64,000 nucleotides of DNA from UBA6059 sp965227155 (GCA_965227155.1 OZ245731.1:1302001-1366000), one strand, 5' to 3'; positions 9,330-18,507 are shown, counted from the stretch's first letter. Made by a program: numbers and translations. Notes: generated by a model not told the origin, from the sequence alone.

Positions 9330-9337
9330 CAAAATTA
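9330..9337 (-). promoter_or_regulatory. Candidate -7 box of a Bacteroidota promoter before the E1 gene
   Basis: TAATTTTG on the minus strand matches the TAnnTTTG -7 consensus of Bacteroidota primary promoters and ends 27 bases before the preferred ATG at 9303. No convincing -33 TTG is seen at the right distance, so this is tentative. If real it excludes the longer GTG start at 9372. Confidence 0.3.
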
Positions 9338-9511
9338 ATTGGCTTGTTGGGGTTCTGTTGTTTATAATCCACATGAAAAATACGATCTTCAACATCATTA
9401 GGTGATTTGGGTTTATGCTAATAGCATTGCAGCCTAATGCCAGTGTGTCGGGTAGTTACCATGTGGGGTTGTTCTAAAAATCGGAAACAAAACTACGCTT
9501 AAATAATTTTA

Positions 9512-9519
9512 TATTTTTG
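9512..9519 (+). promoter_or_regulatory. Candidate -7 box of a Bacteroidota promoter before the M16 peptidase gene
   Basis: TATTTTTG matches TAnnTTTG and ends 16 bases before the ATG at 9535. No clear -33 TTG is present. The box occupies the TTG that would be the alternative upstream start, supporting ATG 9535. Confidence 0.35.
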
Positions 9520-9534
9520 CCGAACTCTATTCCT

Positions 9535-10782
9535 ATGATCGATTTCAAAGAATTTGTATTAGATAATGGTTTGCGGGTATTTGTTCATGAGGATGATTCT
9601 TCGAAAACGGCCGTAGTAAACATACTCTACAATGTAGGCTCGCGAGATGAAAACCCGGATAAAACCGGTTTTGCGCATCTTTTTGAACACCTGATGTTTG
9701 GTGGGTCTGCCAACATCGACTCATTTGATGAGCCCCTGCAAAAAGTAGGTGGTGAAAACAATGCATTCACCTCACCAGATATCACCAACTACTACGTGAC
9801 ATTACCGAGCAATAATCTGGAAACGGCCTTTTGGCTGGAATCCGACCGCATGATGTCACTATCCTTTAACCCAGAAGTATTGGAGGTACAGCGCAAGGTA
9901 GTGATAGAGGAATTTAAACAGCGCTACCTCAACCAGCCTTATGGAGATGTGTGGTTAAGGTTAAGACCTTTGGCCTACAAAACACATCCTTATCGCTGGG
10001 CAACGATTGGCAAGGACATCAGCCATATTGAAGGGGCTACTATGGAAGATGTTAAATCATTTTTCTATAAGTTTTATCGACCAAACAATGCCATTATGGT
10101 AGTGGCTGGTGGTGTGAAACTTGAGCAGGTGAAAAAGCTTGCTGAAAAATGGTTTGGTCCTATTCCCGCCGGTGAAAGCTACCAAAGAAACCTCCCGCTA
10201 GAGACTGAGCAAAAAGAACCGAGGGTGGAACATGTAGAAGCGGCTGTACCCATGCCTGCTATTTACAAAACCTTTCATATGCCAGGAAGGCTTAGCAAGA
10301 AATTTCACACGGCAGATCTAATTTCGGATATGCTCGGGAGGGGAAAATCCTCCCATCTTTATCAGTCGCTGGTAAAAAAGGAAAAAATATTCAATAGCCT
10401 GCAAGCTTATGTGACCAGCTCTGCTGATCCTGGGCTACTTTGTGTAAGTGGAAAAGTAAATGATGGCATTGACCCCCAAGAGGCTAATAAAGCCCTGGAA
10501 ATGGCGATTGAAGAATTGCCAAAGAAAATTGATGAGTATACGCTGGAAAAAGTAAAGCATCAGGCAGAGTCTACGGTGTTTTACAGTGAAGTAGATGTGC
10601 TCAACCGAGCCATGAGCATTGCTTATGGTGCTTTTTTGGGCAGACCTAACTTAATCAATGAAGAAACTGACACCATCAACGCCGTAACACTGGATGAGGT
10701 ACAAAAAACTATCCCCGGTATTCTAAGAAAAGATAATTGCTCCACATTATTTTACCACCCCACAAATGGTCATGTGCATTAA
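9535..10782 (+). CDS. M16-family zinc metallopeptidase
   Basis: A 415-aa insulinase/processing-peptidase-type protein. The inverted zinc motif HxxEH is seen as HLFEH (about residues 48-52), with the distal Glu in VVIEEFKQRY (about 125). The second domain (PMPAIYKTFHMPG, GRGKSSHLYQSLVKKEK) is typical of the single-ring, two-domain bacterial M16B proteases. No signal peptide, so probably cytoplasmic or unconventionally located. The open frame extends six codons to a TTG, but ATG 9535 begins the usual IDFKEFVLDNGLRVFVHED strand. Twelve bases separate it from ispF, suggesting co-transcription. Confidence 0.9.
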   Translation: MIDFKEFVLDNGLRVFVHEDDSSKTAVVNILYNVGSRDENPDKTGFAHLFEHLMFGGSANIDSFDEPLQKVGGENNAFTSPDITNYYVTLPSNNLETAFWLESDRMMSLSFNPEVLEVQRKVVIEEFKQRYLNQPYGDVWLRLRPLAYKTHPYRWATIGKDISHIEGATMEDVKSFFYKFYRPNNAIMVVAGGVKLEQVKKLAEKWFGPIPAGESYQRNLPLETEQKEPRVEHVEAAVPMPAIYKTFHMPGRLSKKFHTADLISDMLGRGKSSHLYQSLVKKEKIFNSLQAYVTSSADPGLLCVSGKVNDGIDPQEANKALEMAIEELPKKIDEYTLEKVKHQAESTVFYSEVDVLNRAMSIAYGAFLGRPNLINEETDTINAVTLDEVQKTIPGILRKDNCSTLFYHPTNGHVH

Positions 10783-10794
10783 CCCGTATTTTAT

Positions 10795-11307
10795 ATGAAA
10801 GGACCCAATATCAGGATTGGCTATGGATACGATGTACACCGGCTGGAAGAAGGTTATGACCTGTGGCTGGGAGGCATTAAAGTGCCACACAGCAAAGGTG
10901 CAGTCGGGCATTCCGACGCAGATGTGATCATTCATGTGATCTGCGATGCCCTGCTGGGTGCTGCTAATATGCGCGACATAGGCTTTCATTTCCCAGATAC
11001 CGACCCACAGTACAAAGGCATAGACAGCAAAAAACTACTTGCTGAGGTATTGAAGAAATTGCGGGCCAAGCATTATGAAGTGGGTAATATCGATGTGACG
11101 CTGGAAGCCCAGGCACCGAAAGTTAATCCCCACATTCCAGCTATGATCGATGTATTGGCTGACGTAATGGATGTAAGTACGGAAGATATCTCTATCAAAG
11201 CCACCACTACTGAGCGGCTAGGTTTTGTAGGTAGAGAAGAAGGTGTAGCTGCCCATGCTGTAGCCCTGATCTATAGAGCGGATAAACCCAGCATGTTTAA
11301 TGCCTGA
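10795..11307 (+). CDS. ispF: 2-C-methyl-D-erythritol 2,4-cyclodiphosphate synthase
   Basis: A 170-aa trimeric zinc enzyme of the MEP isoprenoid pathway that cyclises CDP-ME 2-phosphate. Metal ligands are visible: Asp 13 and His 15 (GYDVHR) and His 47 (VIIHVICDALLGA), with the HSDAD motif around 39-43 and the C-terminal TTTERLGFVGREEG signature. Length is standard. ATG start. Its last eight bases overlap the start of mnmD, so the two are translationally coupled within an M16 peptidase-ispF-mnmD run. Confidence 0.96.
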   Translation: MKGPNIRIGYGYDVHRLEEGYDLWLGGIKVPHSKGAVGHSDADVIIHVICDALLGAANMRDIGFHFPDTDPQYKGIDSKKLLAEVLKKLRAKHYEVGNIDVTLEAQAPKVNPHIPAMIDVLADVMDVSTEDISIKATTTERLGFVGREEGVAAHAVALIYRADKPSMFNA

Positions 11308-11980
11308 TCACCTGCAACTCGTAACCACTGCGGATGGCTCCCACAGCATCCTCAATATTGAGCTGAATGAGCATTACCATTCGGTACATGGTGCCGTACA
11401 GGAGTCTATGCATGTATTTATCAGGATGGGGCTTAATTATTGGCTTGCCAAGAACATTGGTAAGCATCCATGCATTCTGGAAATTGGCATGGGAACCGGC
11501 CTCAATGTGCTACTGACGGCCAAAGCACAAATGGAGATCGGCTTTACTGCGCATTATGAAACGTTAGAACCTTATCCTATCCCATCGGTATTTGCCCAAA
11601 AGCTAAACTATACAGGCACTGATCAGAACCCATTGCTGGAAGGTGTTTTTAGCAAAATTCATGACCTCACCTGGGATGAGGCTGCTGAACTGGTTGCTGG
11701 TTTTACCTTATTGAAGCATCAACGGGCATTGCAGGATTATCAACCCGATCGTCCATTTGACCTTATCTATTTTGATGCCTTTGCTCCCAATAAGCAAGCG
11801 GATATGTGGACACTACCACTTTTTGAAAAATTATATGATGCCCTAAATGTAGGTGGTATGTTGGTCACTTACTGTGCTAAGGGGCAGTTCAAGCGGGATC
11901 TTAAAGCTGCTGGTTTCACCGTAGAGACGCTGGATGGTCCTCCCGGAAAGAAAGAAATGGTCCGTGGGCTGAAGGGGTAG
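11300..11980 (+). CDS. mnmD: tRNA (mnm5s2U34)-methyltransferase, MnmD-type
   Basis: A 226-aa SAM-dependent methyltransferase equivalent to the N-terminal half of MnmC. It shows the SAM-binding LEIGMGTGLNVLL motif (about residues 60-72) and the family signature YFDAFAPNKQADMWT. It methylates 5-aminomethyl-2-thiouridine at the wobble position of tRNA. The FAD-dependent half of MnmC is absent, as is usual in stand-alone MnmD. It overlaps ispF by eight bases. Confidence 0.88.
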   Translation: MPDHLQLVTTADGSHSILNIELNEHYHSVHGAVQESMHVFIRMGLNYWLAKNIGKHPCILEIGMGTGLNVLLTAKAQMEIGFTAHYETLEPYPIPSVFAQKLNYTGTDQNPLLEGVFSKIHDLTWDEAAELVAGFTLLKHQRALQDYQPDRPFDLIYFDAFAPNKQADMWTLPLFEKLYDALNVGGMLVTYCAKGQFKRDLKAAGFTVETLDGPPGKKEMVRGLKG

Positions 11981-12037
11981 GATTAACTAAAACTTCGATT
12001 AAAGTTTTTATTTAATAACTTTAATAAAAGTGTAGTT

Positions 12038-14407
12038 ATGAATTTCACTTTGATCTTGTCATTTTATTTAAGAAAGTTAATCCGTAGTAAGTTTAGTTAC
12101 TTCTTCATATTTTCTGGCTTATCTCTTGGTGTTGCTATCCTAATCCTCGTTTATGCATTTTACAGTTTCGAATACACTTATGGTGCATCTACTCCAGATT
12201 CTGATAAGATTTTTAGAATCCAAACAATAACTGCGGATAATACTGAACTTGCACTAGCTTCTGGTCATTTAGCTACCTTATTTAAAAATGAAATTCCATT
12301 TATTAATGAATCTACAAGGGCGATAAAAAGTCAAACAGAAACAGTATTTCGACACAAAGAGAGATTTATACCTGTTCCCATTGGCTCAGGTTTTTATGTG
12401 GATCAAGATTTTCCACAATTTTTTGAATTTGAAATACAAAAAGGGAATATTCAACAATTCAGCTCAAATGAATCAAGTGTAATCATTACAGAAACTTTAT
12501 CAAAAAAACTGTTTGAAGAAGAAAATCCCATAGGTAAACAGATCGATTATCTAGTACAAAATGATGGTTCTCCAATAGTTGTTACTGCTGTGGTTGCTGA
12601 CCCAGCAAAACAATCTCATTTTCAATTTGAATATCTACTTAGAGGAGAAGTTGCTTTAGGTGATTTTTGGGAGCAATCTACCAGGTTGAAATACCCGATG
12701 TACTATGTGTACTTCAAAACGGCTAATGATATTGAAAATACTGAGTTTATTTCTTCTACTTTGAATAATATCATTGGCGAAAATGAAACAAAAGACTTCA
12801 AGCTTTCACTAATCCTTCTAAAAGATATTCATTTCCACTCCAAAGCCAATTTTGAACATGCTGAATTAGGAAACCTTATGCAAGTTCAGATAATTGGTAT
12901 CGGTGGATTACTACTTTTTTTTGCAGCTTTTTCAAATTTCATCATTTTGCTTTTGTCACAAATGATAGAAAGAAAGCAGGAATTTGATATCAGAAAGCAG
13001 TTAGGCTTATCGGCATTTGATCTTCAGTTACAAATTGGCTTTGAAATATTTCTCACCTGTTTCATAGTTGCAATCTTAGGCTTCTTTGTGTCCTATTTGA
13101 TTGATATATATTTTTTAATCGATTTGCTTGATATGAGGTTGATCGAAACTCTCAGTTTAGAAGGTCTACTTGTAGGTTTAACTGTATTTGGATTAACTCT
13201 ATTAATGACATATTTAGTTGTCTATGGATATTTATCCAAGATCCTAGGTAATAGTATACTATCGAAAACCCAATCATTACATTACCATGTAGTGATCTTT
13301 ATTCAAGGTTTTTTTACTCTAATCGTGGTTTTGGCCACTTTTTATGTATGGCAACAAATGAGCTTTTTAGCAAGTAAGAATATAGGATACGAAGATCACT
13401 CCAGGATATCTTTACAACGGCCAATGGCGGCGCCCTCTTCCAATTGGAAAGCATTCAAAAATGCTTTAAAAAACGAATCAGGTATTAGGCTAGCAGGTAC
13501 CTCCCTTTATAAGTGGGTAGGCTCTGATTACAATACCAGGATGATGTCGTTTTTCTCATTAAATACTGATTCAGTAAAAATAAGAGTCCAATACAATGCT
13601 GTGGATCCTGAGTTTATAGAAACAGTGGGTGCTAAATTGATTGAAGGTCGTGATTTTAACCCTGGCATTACCTCTGATTCCTTTAATATCATCATTAATG
13701 AAAGTTTAGCCAAAATGATTGAAGGCAATCCAATTGGCAAGAAATTTAACTCTAAAATGCTTGGTGATAAGTCAGGTGAAATAATTGGCATTATAAACGA
13801 CTATCATTTTTCTTCTTTCGAAAATAAAATTCCACCAACCGTCTTATTTCGACATGATGAGAGATATTTAAAGGAAAACGTTATTATCCATTTCGCAACT
13901 CAGAATGAAAACCACCAAATTTCTAAAATTGAAAAGCTTTGGAATAATGCCGGAATATTAAGCCCTTTTGAATTTCAATATCTTGAAAATATGACTGCTA
14001 AGCTTATAGATAAAGAGAAACGCAATGCTGATTTAATGAGACTAATATCAATCATCTCATTGATTATTACCATTATTGGGTTGGTCAGTATCGTGAGTTT
14101 TACCAATAAGCAAAAAATCAAAGAGTTAAGTATTAGAAAGGTTTTTGGTGCTACACCGATCAGCTTACTAAAATTCATTTTGAAGAATTATCTAATAGTT
14201 TTTGTCTCTTCAATAATCATTGCGATTCCTTCTATATGGTATATAATTAACCTTTGGCTGAATAATTATGCGTATAGAATTAATCCGGATTTATTAGATG
14301 GGGTACTTTTAGGCATTTTCTTCATTTTAATTTGTATTACAACCATTTCATTTCAATCCTTAAAATCAATTAATGTCAACCCTGCACAAACCCTGAAAAA
14401 CGAATGA
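12038..14407 (+). CDS. FtsX/MacB-type ABC transporter permease
   Basis: A 789-aa permease with the classic 1+3+1+3 membrane layout. TM1 is near residues 20-42, followed by a large extracytoplasmic MacB-like periplasmic domain. Three TMs lie around 283-400, one near 420-440 starts a second periplasmic domain, and three more close the C-terminus. The conserved post-TM motif RKQLGLSAFDLQLQ and its second copy IRKVFGATPISLLKFILKNYL are present. No ABC ATPase lies nearby, so it must use one encoded elsewhere. The gene is visibly more AT-rich than its neighbours. It overlaps the next gene by four bases (ATGA). Confidence 0.87.
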   Translation: MNFTLILSFYLRKLIRSKFSYFFIFSGLSLGVAILILVYAFYSFEYTYGASTPDSDKIFRIQTITADNTELALASGHLATLFKNEIPFINESTRAIKSQTETVFRHKERFIPVPIGSGFYVDQDFPQFFEFEIQKGNIQQFSSNESSVIITETLSKKLFEEENPIGKQIDYLVQNDGSPIVVTAVVADPAKQSHFQFEYLLRGEVALGDFWEQSTRLKYPMYYVYFKTANDIENTEFISSTLNNIIGENETKDFKLSLILLKDIHFHSKANFEHAELGNLMQVQIIGIGGLLLFFAAFSNFIILLLSQMIERKQEFDIRKQLGLSAFDLQLQIGFEIFLTCFIVAILGFFVSYLIDIYFLIDLLDMRLIETLSLEGLLVGLTVFGLTLLMTYLVVYGYLSKILGNSILSKTQSLHYHVVIFIQGFFTLIVVLATFYVWQQMSFLASKNIGYEDHSRISLQRPMAAPSSNWKAFKNALKNESGIRLAGTSLYKWVGSDYNTRMMSFFSLNTDSVKIRVQYNAVDPEFIETVGAKLIEGRDFNPGITSDSFNIIINESLAKMIEGNPIGKKFNSKMLGDKSGEIIGIINDYHFSSFENKIPPTVLFRHDERYLKENVIIHFATQNENHQISKIEKLWNNAGILSPFEFQYLENMTAKLIDKEKRNADLMRLISIISLIITIIGLVSIVSFTNKQKIKELSIRKVFGATPISLLKFILKNYLIVFVSSIIIAIPSIWYIINLWLNNYAYRINPDLLDGVLLGIFFILICITTISFQSLKSINVNPAQTLKNE

Positions 14408-14790
14408 CAAATACAGCCTTCACCCATTGGATCAATTTCACTGAAACCCATGACCACAAACTGCTTAAGGAGCTTCTGGCTGATGAAGTGGTCTTTCACA
14501 GTCCGGTAGTTTTCACCCCTCAAAAAGGTAAGCCCATCACCATGATGTATCTGATGGCAGCCACACAGGTGCTTAAAGGGTTTGCGTACACACAAATGAT
14601 TCGAGAAGAAAAGCAGTGGGCCCTTCGGTTTGAAGGCAGTATCGATGAGGTCAAGGTTATTGGCTTTGATATCATCACATTAAATGATGCCGGAAAGATC
14701 ATCAATTTTGAGGTGTTGGTAAGGCCTGCCAAAGCTGTAACCGCTATCCAGGAGGCTATGGCAGCCATGCTGGAAAAAATTAAAGCCTAG
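14404..14790 (+). CDS. SnoaL/NTF2-like small protein
   Basis: A 128-aa protein with the NTF2-like pattern: an N-terminal helix pair (THWINFTETHDHKLLKELLADEVVFHSPVVF) followed by a curved sheet ending in IINFEVLVRPAKAV. It resembles nuclear-transport-factor-2 family proteins of Bacteroidota, a fold used for small-molecule binding or isomerase activity. No catalytic residues can be assigned. The ATGA overlap with the permease implies translational coupling, although base composition differs sharply between the two genes. Confidence 0.75.
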   Translation: MTNTAFTHWINFTETHDHKLLKELLADEVVFHSPVVFTPQKGKPITMMYLMAATQVLKGFAYTQMIREEKQWALRFEGSIDEVKVIGFDIITLNDAGKIINFEVLVRPAKAVTAIQEAMAAMLEKIKA

Positions 14791-14842
14791 CCATGCAACC
14801 TTTCATTATTTTTTGCATCTCATTAAAAAAGAAAACTGAACC

Positions 14843-15532
14843 ATGAAAAGAACCTTATTTTTTAGTCTGCTGCTTTGTCTATCCATATCAGTATCCGCCC
14901 AACGCGAAACCCGAAACCTGGATGCCTTTAACAAAATCAGGCTGGAAGGAGCCGGCAAGATATATCTGATTCAAGGCGATACGCATGAAATAATAGTAGA
15001 CCTTGATGATAGAGATTATGAGCTGGCTGATATTAAAACGGAGGTCAATGGGAACACACTTGTTATTGATTATAAATCAAAAGGATGGCTTGACAATGCT
15101 CCTGATGTGGATTTATGGATTACCTACAGAATGCTGGTAGAAATTGTTACAGACGGTGCCAGTAGTATTGAAACCGAAAGTATACTCCGAGGTGATCGAT
15201 TGAGGCTGGAATGCAATGGTGCACAAAAAGCCACCATGGATATAGAGGTGGACGAATTGGTGGCTTCCATTTCTGGTGCTGGATCATTTAACCTTTCTGG
15301 TACAGCCAATTATGCTAAAATCTCTGTGGATGGTGCCGGTAAAATAGATGGCGAGGATCTGAGATGCAGGGATGTGATCGCCAGTGTAGATGGCGTTGGC
15401 AGTATCACTATTTATGCCTCCGAAAGCATTGATGGCAATGTAAGTGGCGTAGGCAAAATCAGATTTGCCGGCAATCCTAAAACTCAAAAACTGAATAGCG
15501 ATGGCATAGGCTCAGTAAAACCTATGAATTAA
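14843..15532 (+). CDS. Exported GIN-domain (DUF2807) protein
   Basis: A 229-aa protein with a signal peptide (MKRTLFFSLLLCLSISVSAQ) followed by a head GIN domain / putative auto-transporter adhesin beta-helix (DUF2807). The sequence alternates short strands with Gly/Asn/Asp turns and repeated elements such as VDGAGKIDG, VDGVGSI and VSGVGKI, which form a right-handed solenoid in the family. It is presumably periplasmic or surface-exposed. It is followed by a good terminator hairpin, so it likely ends the transcript. Confidence 0.83.
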   Translation: MKRTLFFSLLLCLSISVSAQRETRNLDAFNKIRLEGAGKIYLIQGDTHEIIVDLDDRDYELADIKTEVNGNTLVIDYKSKGWLDNAPDVDLWITYRMLVEIVTDGASSIETESILRGDRLRLECNGAQKATMDIEVDELVASISGAGSFNLSGTANYAKISVDGAGKIDGEDLRCRDVIASVDGVGSITIYASESIDGNVSGVGKIRFAGNPKTQKLNSDGIGSVKPMN

Positions 15533-15553
15533 GACTTTTTCAAGTTCAGTCTG

Positions 15554-15587
15554 GAAGGGTACTCAATCCTGAGTCCCTTCTTTTTTT
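15554..15587 (+). terminator. Rho-independent terminator after the GIN-domain gene
   Basis: GAAGGG plus ACTCA pairs with TGAGT plus CCCTTC (one bulged T at 15560, loop ATCC), followed by seven T. It overlaps the last codons and stop of the convergent GH3 gene (stop at 15563-15565), so the 3' end of that coding sequence doubles as the terminator. Confidence 0.8.
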
Positions 15588-16765
15588 AAGGTATCGATGG
15601 GTGCTGTTTCAATAATGCCAAGCTTCTTTTTCAAGGCCATAATACGCTGGAAGGCTTCATCGATCCTTGCTTCGGAAATCGCTCCGGAAGTTACCTTACC
15701 ACGTATGATCGCTTGAATCTCATCGACTTTTCGGCGTTGGGTTTGTGGCACATTGTTGGCAAACATGATAATGTCTACACCTGCATTGATGCTCAATTCA
15801 ATCGCATTTTCCAGACCGTAATGCTTGCTGATAGCATGCATCTGCATATCATCCGAAATCACCACGCCCTTGTAGCCCATGAAATCCCGCAGCATACCGG
15901 TAATCACTGATTTGGATAAGGTGGCAGGTAACCTGGCCGTGTCAAGCCGCGCATTGATGATATGGGCAGTCATGATGGCATCCACCTTACCAGAATCGAT
16001 CAATGCTTTGAATGGTAAAAGCTCGTAAAACATCCACGATGCGGATACATCGGTGATGTCCTTGTGCGTATCGGTAGATGAGCTGCCATGCCCGGGAAAA
16101 TGCTTTATGACAGTACCCACACTATCTTTACGGTGGGCCTCTACCACGGCCTGTGCATGACGAGACACGGCATATGGGTCTGCTCCAAAGGATCGGCCAA
16201 GTTTTCCTATAACCGGGTTTTCTGCATTTACATTGACATCAATATCCGGAGCATAATTGAGGTTAATGCCAAGTGAGTCCAACAATTGTGAAGTGAGACT
16301 GGCGTAGTAAGCTGTAGAGTCCAGGTTGTTGGCAAATCCTAATTCTGAAGCCTTTTTTGTGGCCGGAAAACCATATTTTGGCTTCAAACGATTGACCAAC
16401 CCACCCTCTTCATCTATTGAAATGAATAAAGGAATCATCGCATTGTCTTGCAGGCGATTGTTGATTCCTATCAGACTTTCGTAGGGTGCTTTTGGATCTA
16501 CGTTTTTTTCATAGACCACCACACCACCGACAGTACCGGTCCTAGCCGCTTCAAATATCGGATCATTGGAAGTCGGTTGATTAAATTCTCCCAGGCCTAT
16601 CATGATCATCTGACCGATCTTTAAGGTGAGCGAATCAATCTGAGTACTATCAGCTTGTGCCCATACGGTAAAGGAAGTTGTCCACAGGCTGCAGGCCAGC
16701 AGCACTTTAACCAGCAACCTGAATGATAATTTTGCCTTGGGCACGTTTGGTTCGTAATTTTTCAT
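15563..16765 (-). CDS. Glycoside hydrolase family 3, NagZ-like
   Basis: A 400-aa protein with the GH3 TIM barrel and the NagZ signature KHFPGHGSSSTDTHKD, whose Asp-His dyad serves as acid/base in beta-N-acetylglucosaminidases of peptidoglycan recycling. GVVISDDMQMHAI carries the catalytic nucleophile Asp. Unlike cytoplasmic NagZ it has a signal peptide (about residues 14-38, ending VWAQA), so it should act in the periplasm. It lacks the large C-terminal beta-lactamase-like domain seen in some Bacteroidota homologues. The ATG start at 16765 lies 59 bases inside the upstream oxidoreductase gene. Confidence 0.87.
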   Translation of the reverse strand: MKNYEPNVPKAKLSFRLLVKVLLACSLWTTSFTVWAQADSTQIDSLTLKIGQMIMIGLGEFNQPTSNDPIFEAARTGTVGGVVVYEKNVDPKAPYESLIGINNRLQDNAMIPLFISIDEEGGLVNRLKPKYGFPATKKASELGFANNLDSTAYYASLTSQLLDSLGINLNYAPDIDVNVNAENPVIGKLGRSFGADPYAVSRHAQAVVEAHRKDSVGTVIKHFPGHGSSSTDTHKDITDVSASWMFYELLPFKALIDSGKVDAIMTAHIINARLDTARLPATLSKSVITGMLRDFMGYKGVVISDDMQMHAISKHYGLENAIELSINAGVDIIMFANNVPQTQRRKVDEIQAIIRGKVTSGAISEARIDEAFQRIMALKKKLGIIETAPIDTLKKEGTQD

Positions 16766-17651
16766 GGGCTAGCGCCATTTCGTTGAGCGCAAAAGTACTA
16801 TCTATCACGGGTTTTATTTTGCCCTCCTCGCAGAGTTTTGCCACTTTATGTAGTTGCTCACCATTGGGCTGAACAACTACCACTTTAGCCTTTTTGGCAC
16901 TGAAAATTGTTCGAGCCTGATCGATAAAATTGGAGGGGCTTGGGATTGTAGTAATGTAGCTTCCATTTTTTTGTAGCAAATGCTTTATCTGCCCTATCGA
17001 ATAGTTGCCATAAACATCGTAGAAAATATCATAGAGGTCATTTAAGTCCACAATGCTGCAATTCGTATAATCCAGCACCCGATCTGCACCCAGTTGCTCA
17101 ACCAAGTCTTTATTGCGGAAGCTGGTAACAGCAGTGACTGTAGCACCCATGGCTTTGGCAAGTTGCACGGCGTATACACCAACACCACCGGAAGCTCCGT
17201 TGATCAATATTCTCTGTCCCGGCTTCATTTTACCAAGATCCTGCAGTGCCTGCCAGGTAGTAAGACATACCAGCGGTAATCCGGCACTTTCAGCAGGGCT
17301 AAAGTTTTTTGGAGCAAGGCTCAGTTGATCTTCCCTGATGGTCACATATTCTGCATAGCTGCCGCCTTCCAGGGTTGAAAGCATTCCAAATACATGGTCA
17401 CCATCTTTAAAGCCTGATACACTGGTCCCTGTTTTGTTAACCACCCCGGCAAAATCACTCCCCAAAATCCTGGGCATTCCCTTGGTATAGAGCCATTTAA
17501 GGTGCCCCTTCCTTTGCATAGCCTCTATTGGGTTTACCGCAGCATACTTCACATGTACCAATACTTCATTTTCTTTTGGCTGAGGCATGGATACCTCCTC
17601 TGTTTGAAAAACAGTGGCATCCCCATATTTTCTTATTGTAGCTGCCTTCAT
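16707..17651 (-). CDS. NAD(P)H:quinone-oxidoreductase-type dehydrogenase (MDR family)
   Basis: A 314-aa zinc-less medium-chain dehydrogenase/reductase. It has the GroES-like N-terminus (NEVLVHVKYAAVNPIEAMQRKG), the family substrate loop ILGSDFAGVV, and the nucleotide-binding motif INGASGGVGVYAVQLAKAMGA. The structural and catalytic zinc cysteines of alcohol dehydrogenases are missing, as expected for quinone-reductase/zeta-crystallin-like members that reduce quinones or enones. The 3' end overlaps the start of the GH3 gene by 59 bases, so the two probably share a transcript. Confidence 0.88.
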   Translation of the reverse strand: MKAATIRKYGDATVFQTEEVSMPQPKENEVLVHVKYAAVNPIEAMQRKGHLKWLYTKGMPRILGSDFAGVVNKTGTSVSGFKDGDHVFGMLSTLEGGSYAEYVTIREDQLSLAPKNFSPAESAGLPLVCLTTWQALQDLGKMKPGQRILINGASGGVGVYAVQLAKAMGATVTAVTSFRNKDLVEQLGADRVLDYTNCSIVDLNDLYDIFYDVYGNYSIGQIKHLLQKNGSYITTIPSPSNFIDQARTIFSAKKAKVVVVQPNGEQLHKVAKLCEEGKIKPVIDSTFALNEMALAHEKLRTKRAQGKIIIQVAG

Positions 17652-17723
17652 GGGTCAATATTAATTATTAACAAATAAAAATATCCTGGCAGAAAAGCCT
17701 ATTTGAGATAACTAGAAATATGT

Positions 17724-18230
17724 TTAATTGAATGCCAGTTGCTGAATGGTTTTTATTGGTAAAAACATTTTTCCTGACCCAGTCAATTCCATGAATCCAT
17801 ATCGCTCATAAAAATACCTGGCATTTTTGTCAACAGGGTCAACGACAACTGCTAATGTACCTAGGTCTTTAGCAATATTAACAGATCGATTTAGTGCATC
17901 CATTAAAATTAACTCTCCAAAACCATTCCCTTTATACTCCTTATCTATTGCCAACCTGCCTAACAGTATCGTAGGTAGGTTTGTGTAAGAAGGTGGCAGT
18001 CTTTTAATCAATAAGTCAGGAAAATCAGCTCGAGGTATTGAATTAGAAGATAAAGTGTAATACCCAATTACACGTGAATTTGATTGTTCGACTAAAACAA
18101 AACATGCTGATAAATCTCTTTTCACGTCCTGTTTAGCCTGTTGCCGAATGTAGTTATTCAGCATCGAGATGCCACAATCAAACTCCTGCTTTTTATGGCT
18201 TTTATTGAGGATTTCGATTGTCAATTGCAC
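17724..18230 (-). CDS. GNAT acetyltransferase toxin, TacT-like
   Basis: A GNAT-fold protein of about 168 aa. The N-terminal pattern EFDCGISMLNNYIRQQAKQD and the acetyl-CoA loop LGRLAIDKEYKGNGFGELI match TacT/AtaT-type toxins, which acetylate aminoacyl-tRNA and block translation. No ATG is available; the frame is open to a TTG at 18242, and I place the start at GTG 18230, giving QLTIEILNKSHKK at the N-terminus. Either start overlaps the antitoxin gene. Catalytic Tyr candidate in ARYFYERYGF. Partnering with a DUF1778 gene makes the toxin-antitoxin assignment strong. Confidence 0.87.
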   Translation of the reverse strand: MQLTIEILNKSHKKQEFDCGISMLNNYIRQQAKQDVKRDLSACFVLVEQSNSRVIGYYTLSSNSIPRADFPDLLIKRLPPSYTNLPTILLGRLAIDKEYKGNGFGELILMDALNRSVNIAKDLGTLAVVVDPVDKNARYFYERYGFMELTGSGKMFLPIKTIQQLAFN

Positions 18231-18507
18231 CGGACTCAACAAATTTATTGTATTTCATTTGGGCTTTTTGCAAAGTGGTATTTGGGGCAGGTGGATTGAT
18301 TAATGCCTCAATAAACTTTTCTTTATCTTCCAAAGTTTTGACAATCAAATTGTTGTCCTTAACAATCTTATTTGACTCCTCAAAAACACAATGTATTATA
18401 AATTCAGATAGACTCTTATAGCCCCTTAATTCCGACGCATACTTAAAAAATTCTTTTTGTTCTTTAGTAATTCTTACATCGATTCTGTCTTTTGATAAAG
18501 TTGACAT
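18202..18507 (-). CDS. DUF1778 antitoxin, TacA-like
   Basis: A 101-aa protein with an N-terminal ribbon-helix-helix (KDRIDVRITKEQKEFFKYASELRGYKSLSEFI) and a C-terminal toxin-neutralising tail (NPPAPNTTLQKAQMKYNKF). This matches DUF1778/TacA antitoxins, which dimerise on operator DNA and wrap the acetyltransferase with the tail. It is first in the operon and overlaps the toxin gene, the usual order and coupling. A short palindrome lies about 50 bases upstream of its ATG. Confidence 0.9.
   Translation of the reverse strand: MSTLSKDRIDVRITKEQKEFFKYASELRGYKSLSEFIIHCVFEESNKIVKDNNLIVKTLEDKEKFIEALINPPAPNTTLQKAQMKYNKFVESGAIDNRNPQ

Noticed and set aside
11981..12037. AT-rich hairpin (AAAACTT / AAGTTTT) after mnmD
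   Set aside because: Stem is short and all A/T except one pair, in a very AT-rich gap; not convincing as a terminator.
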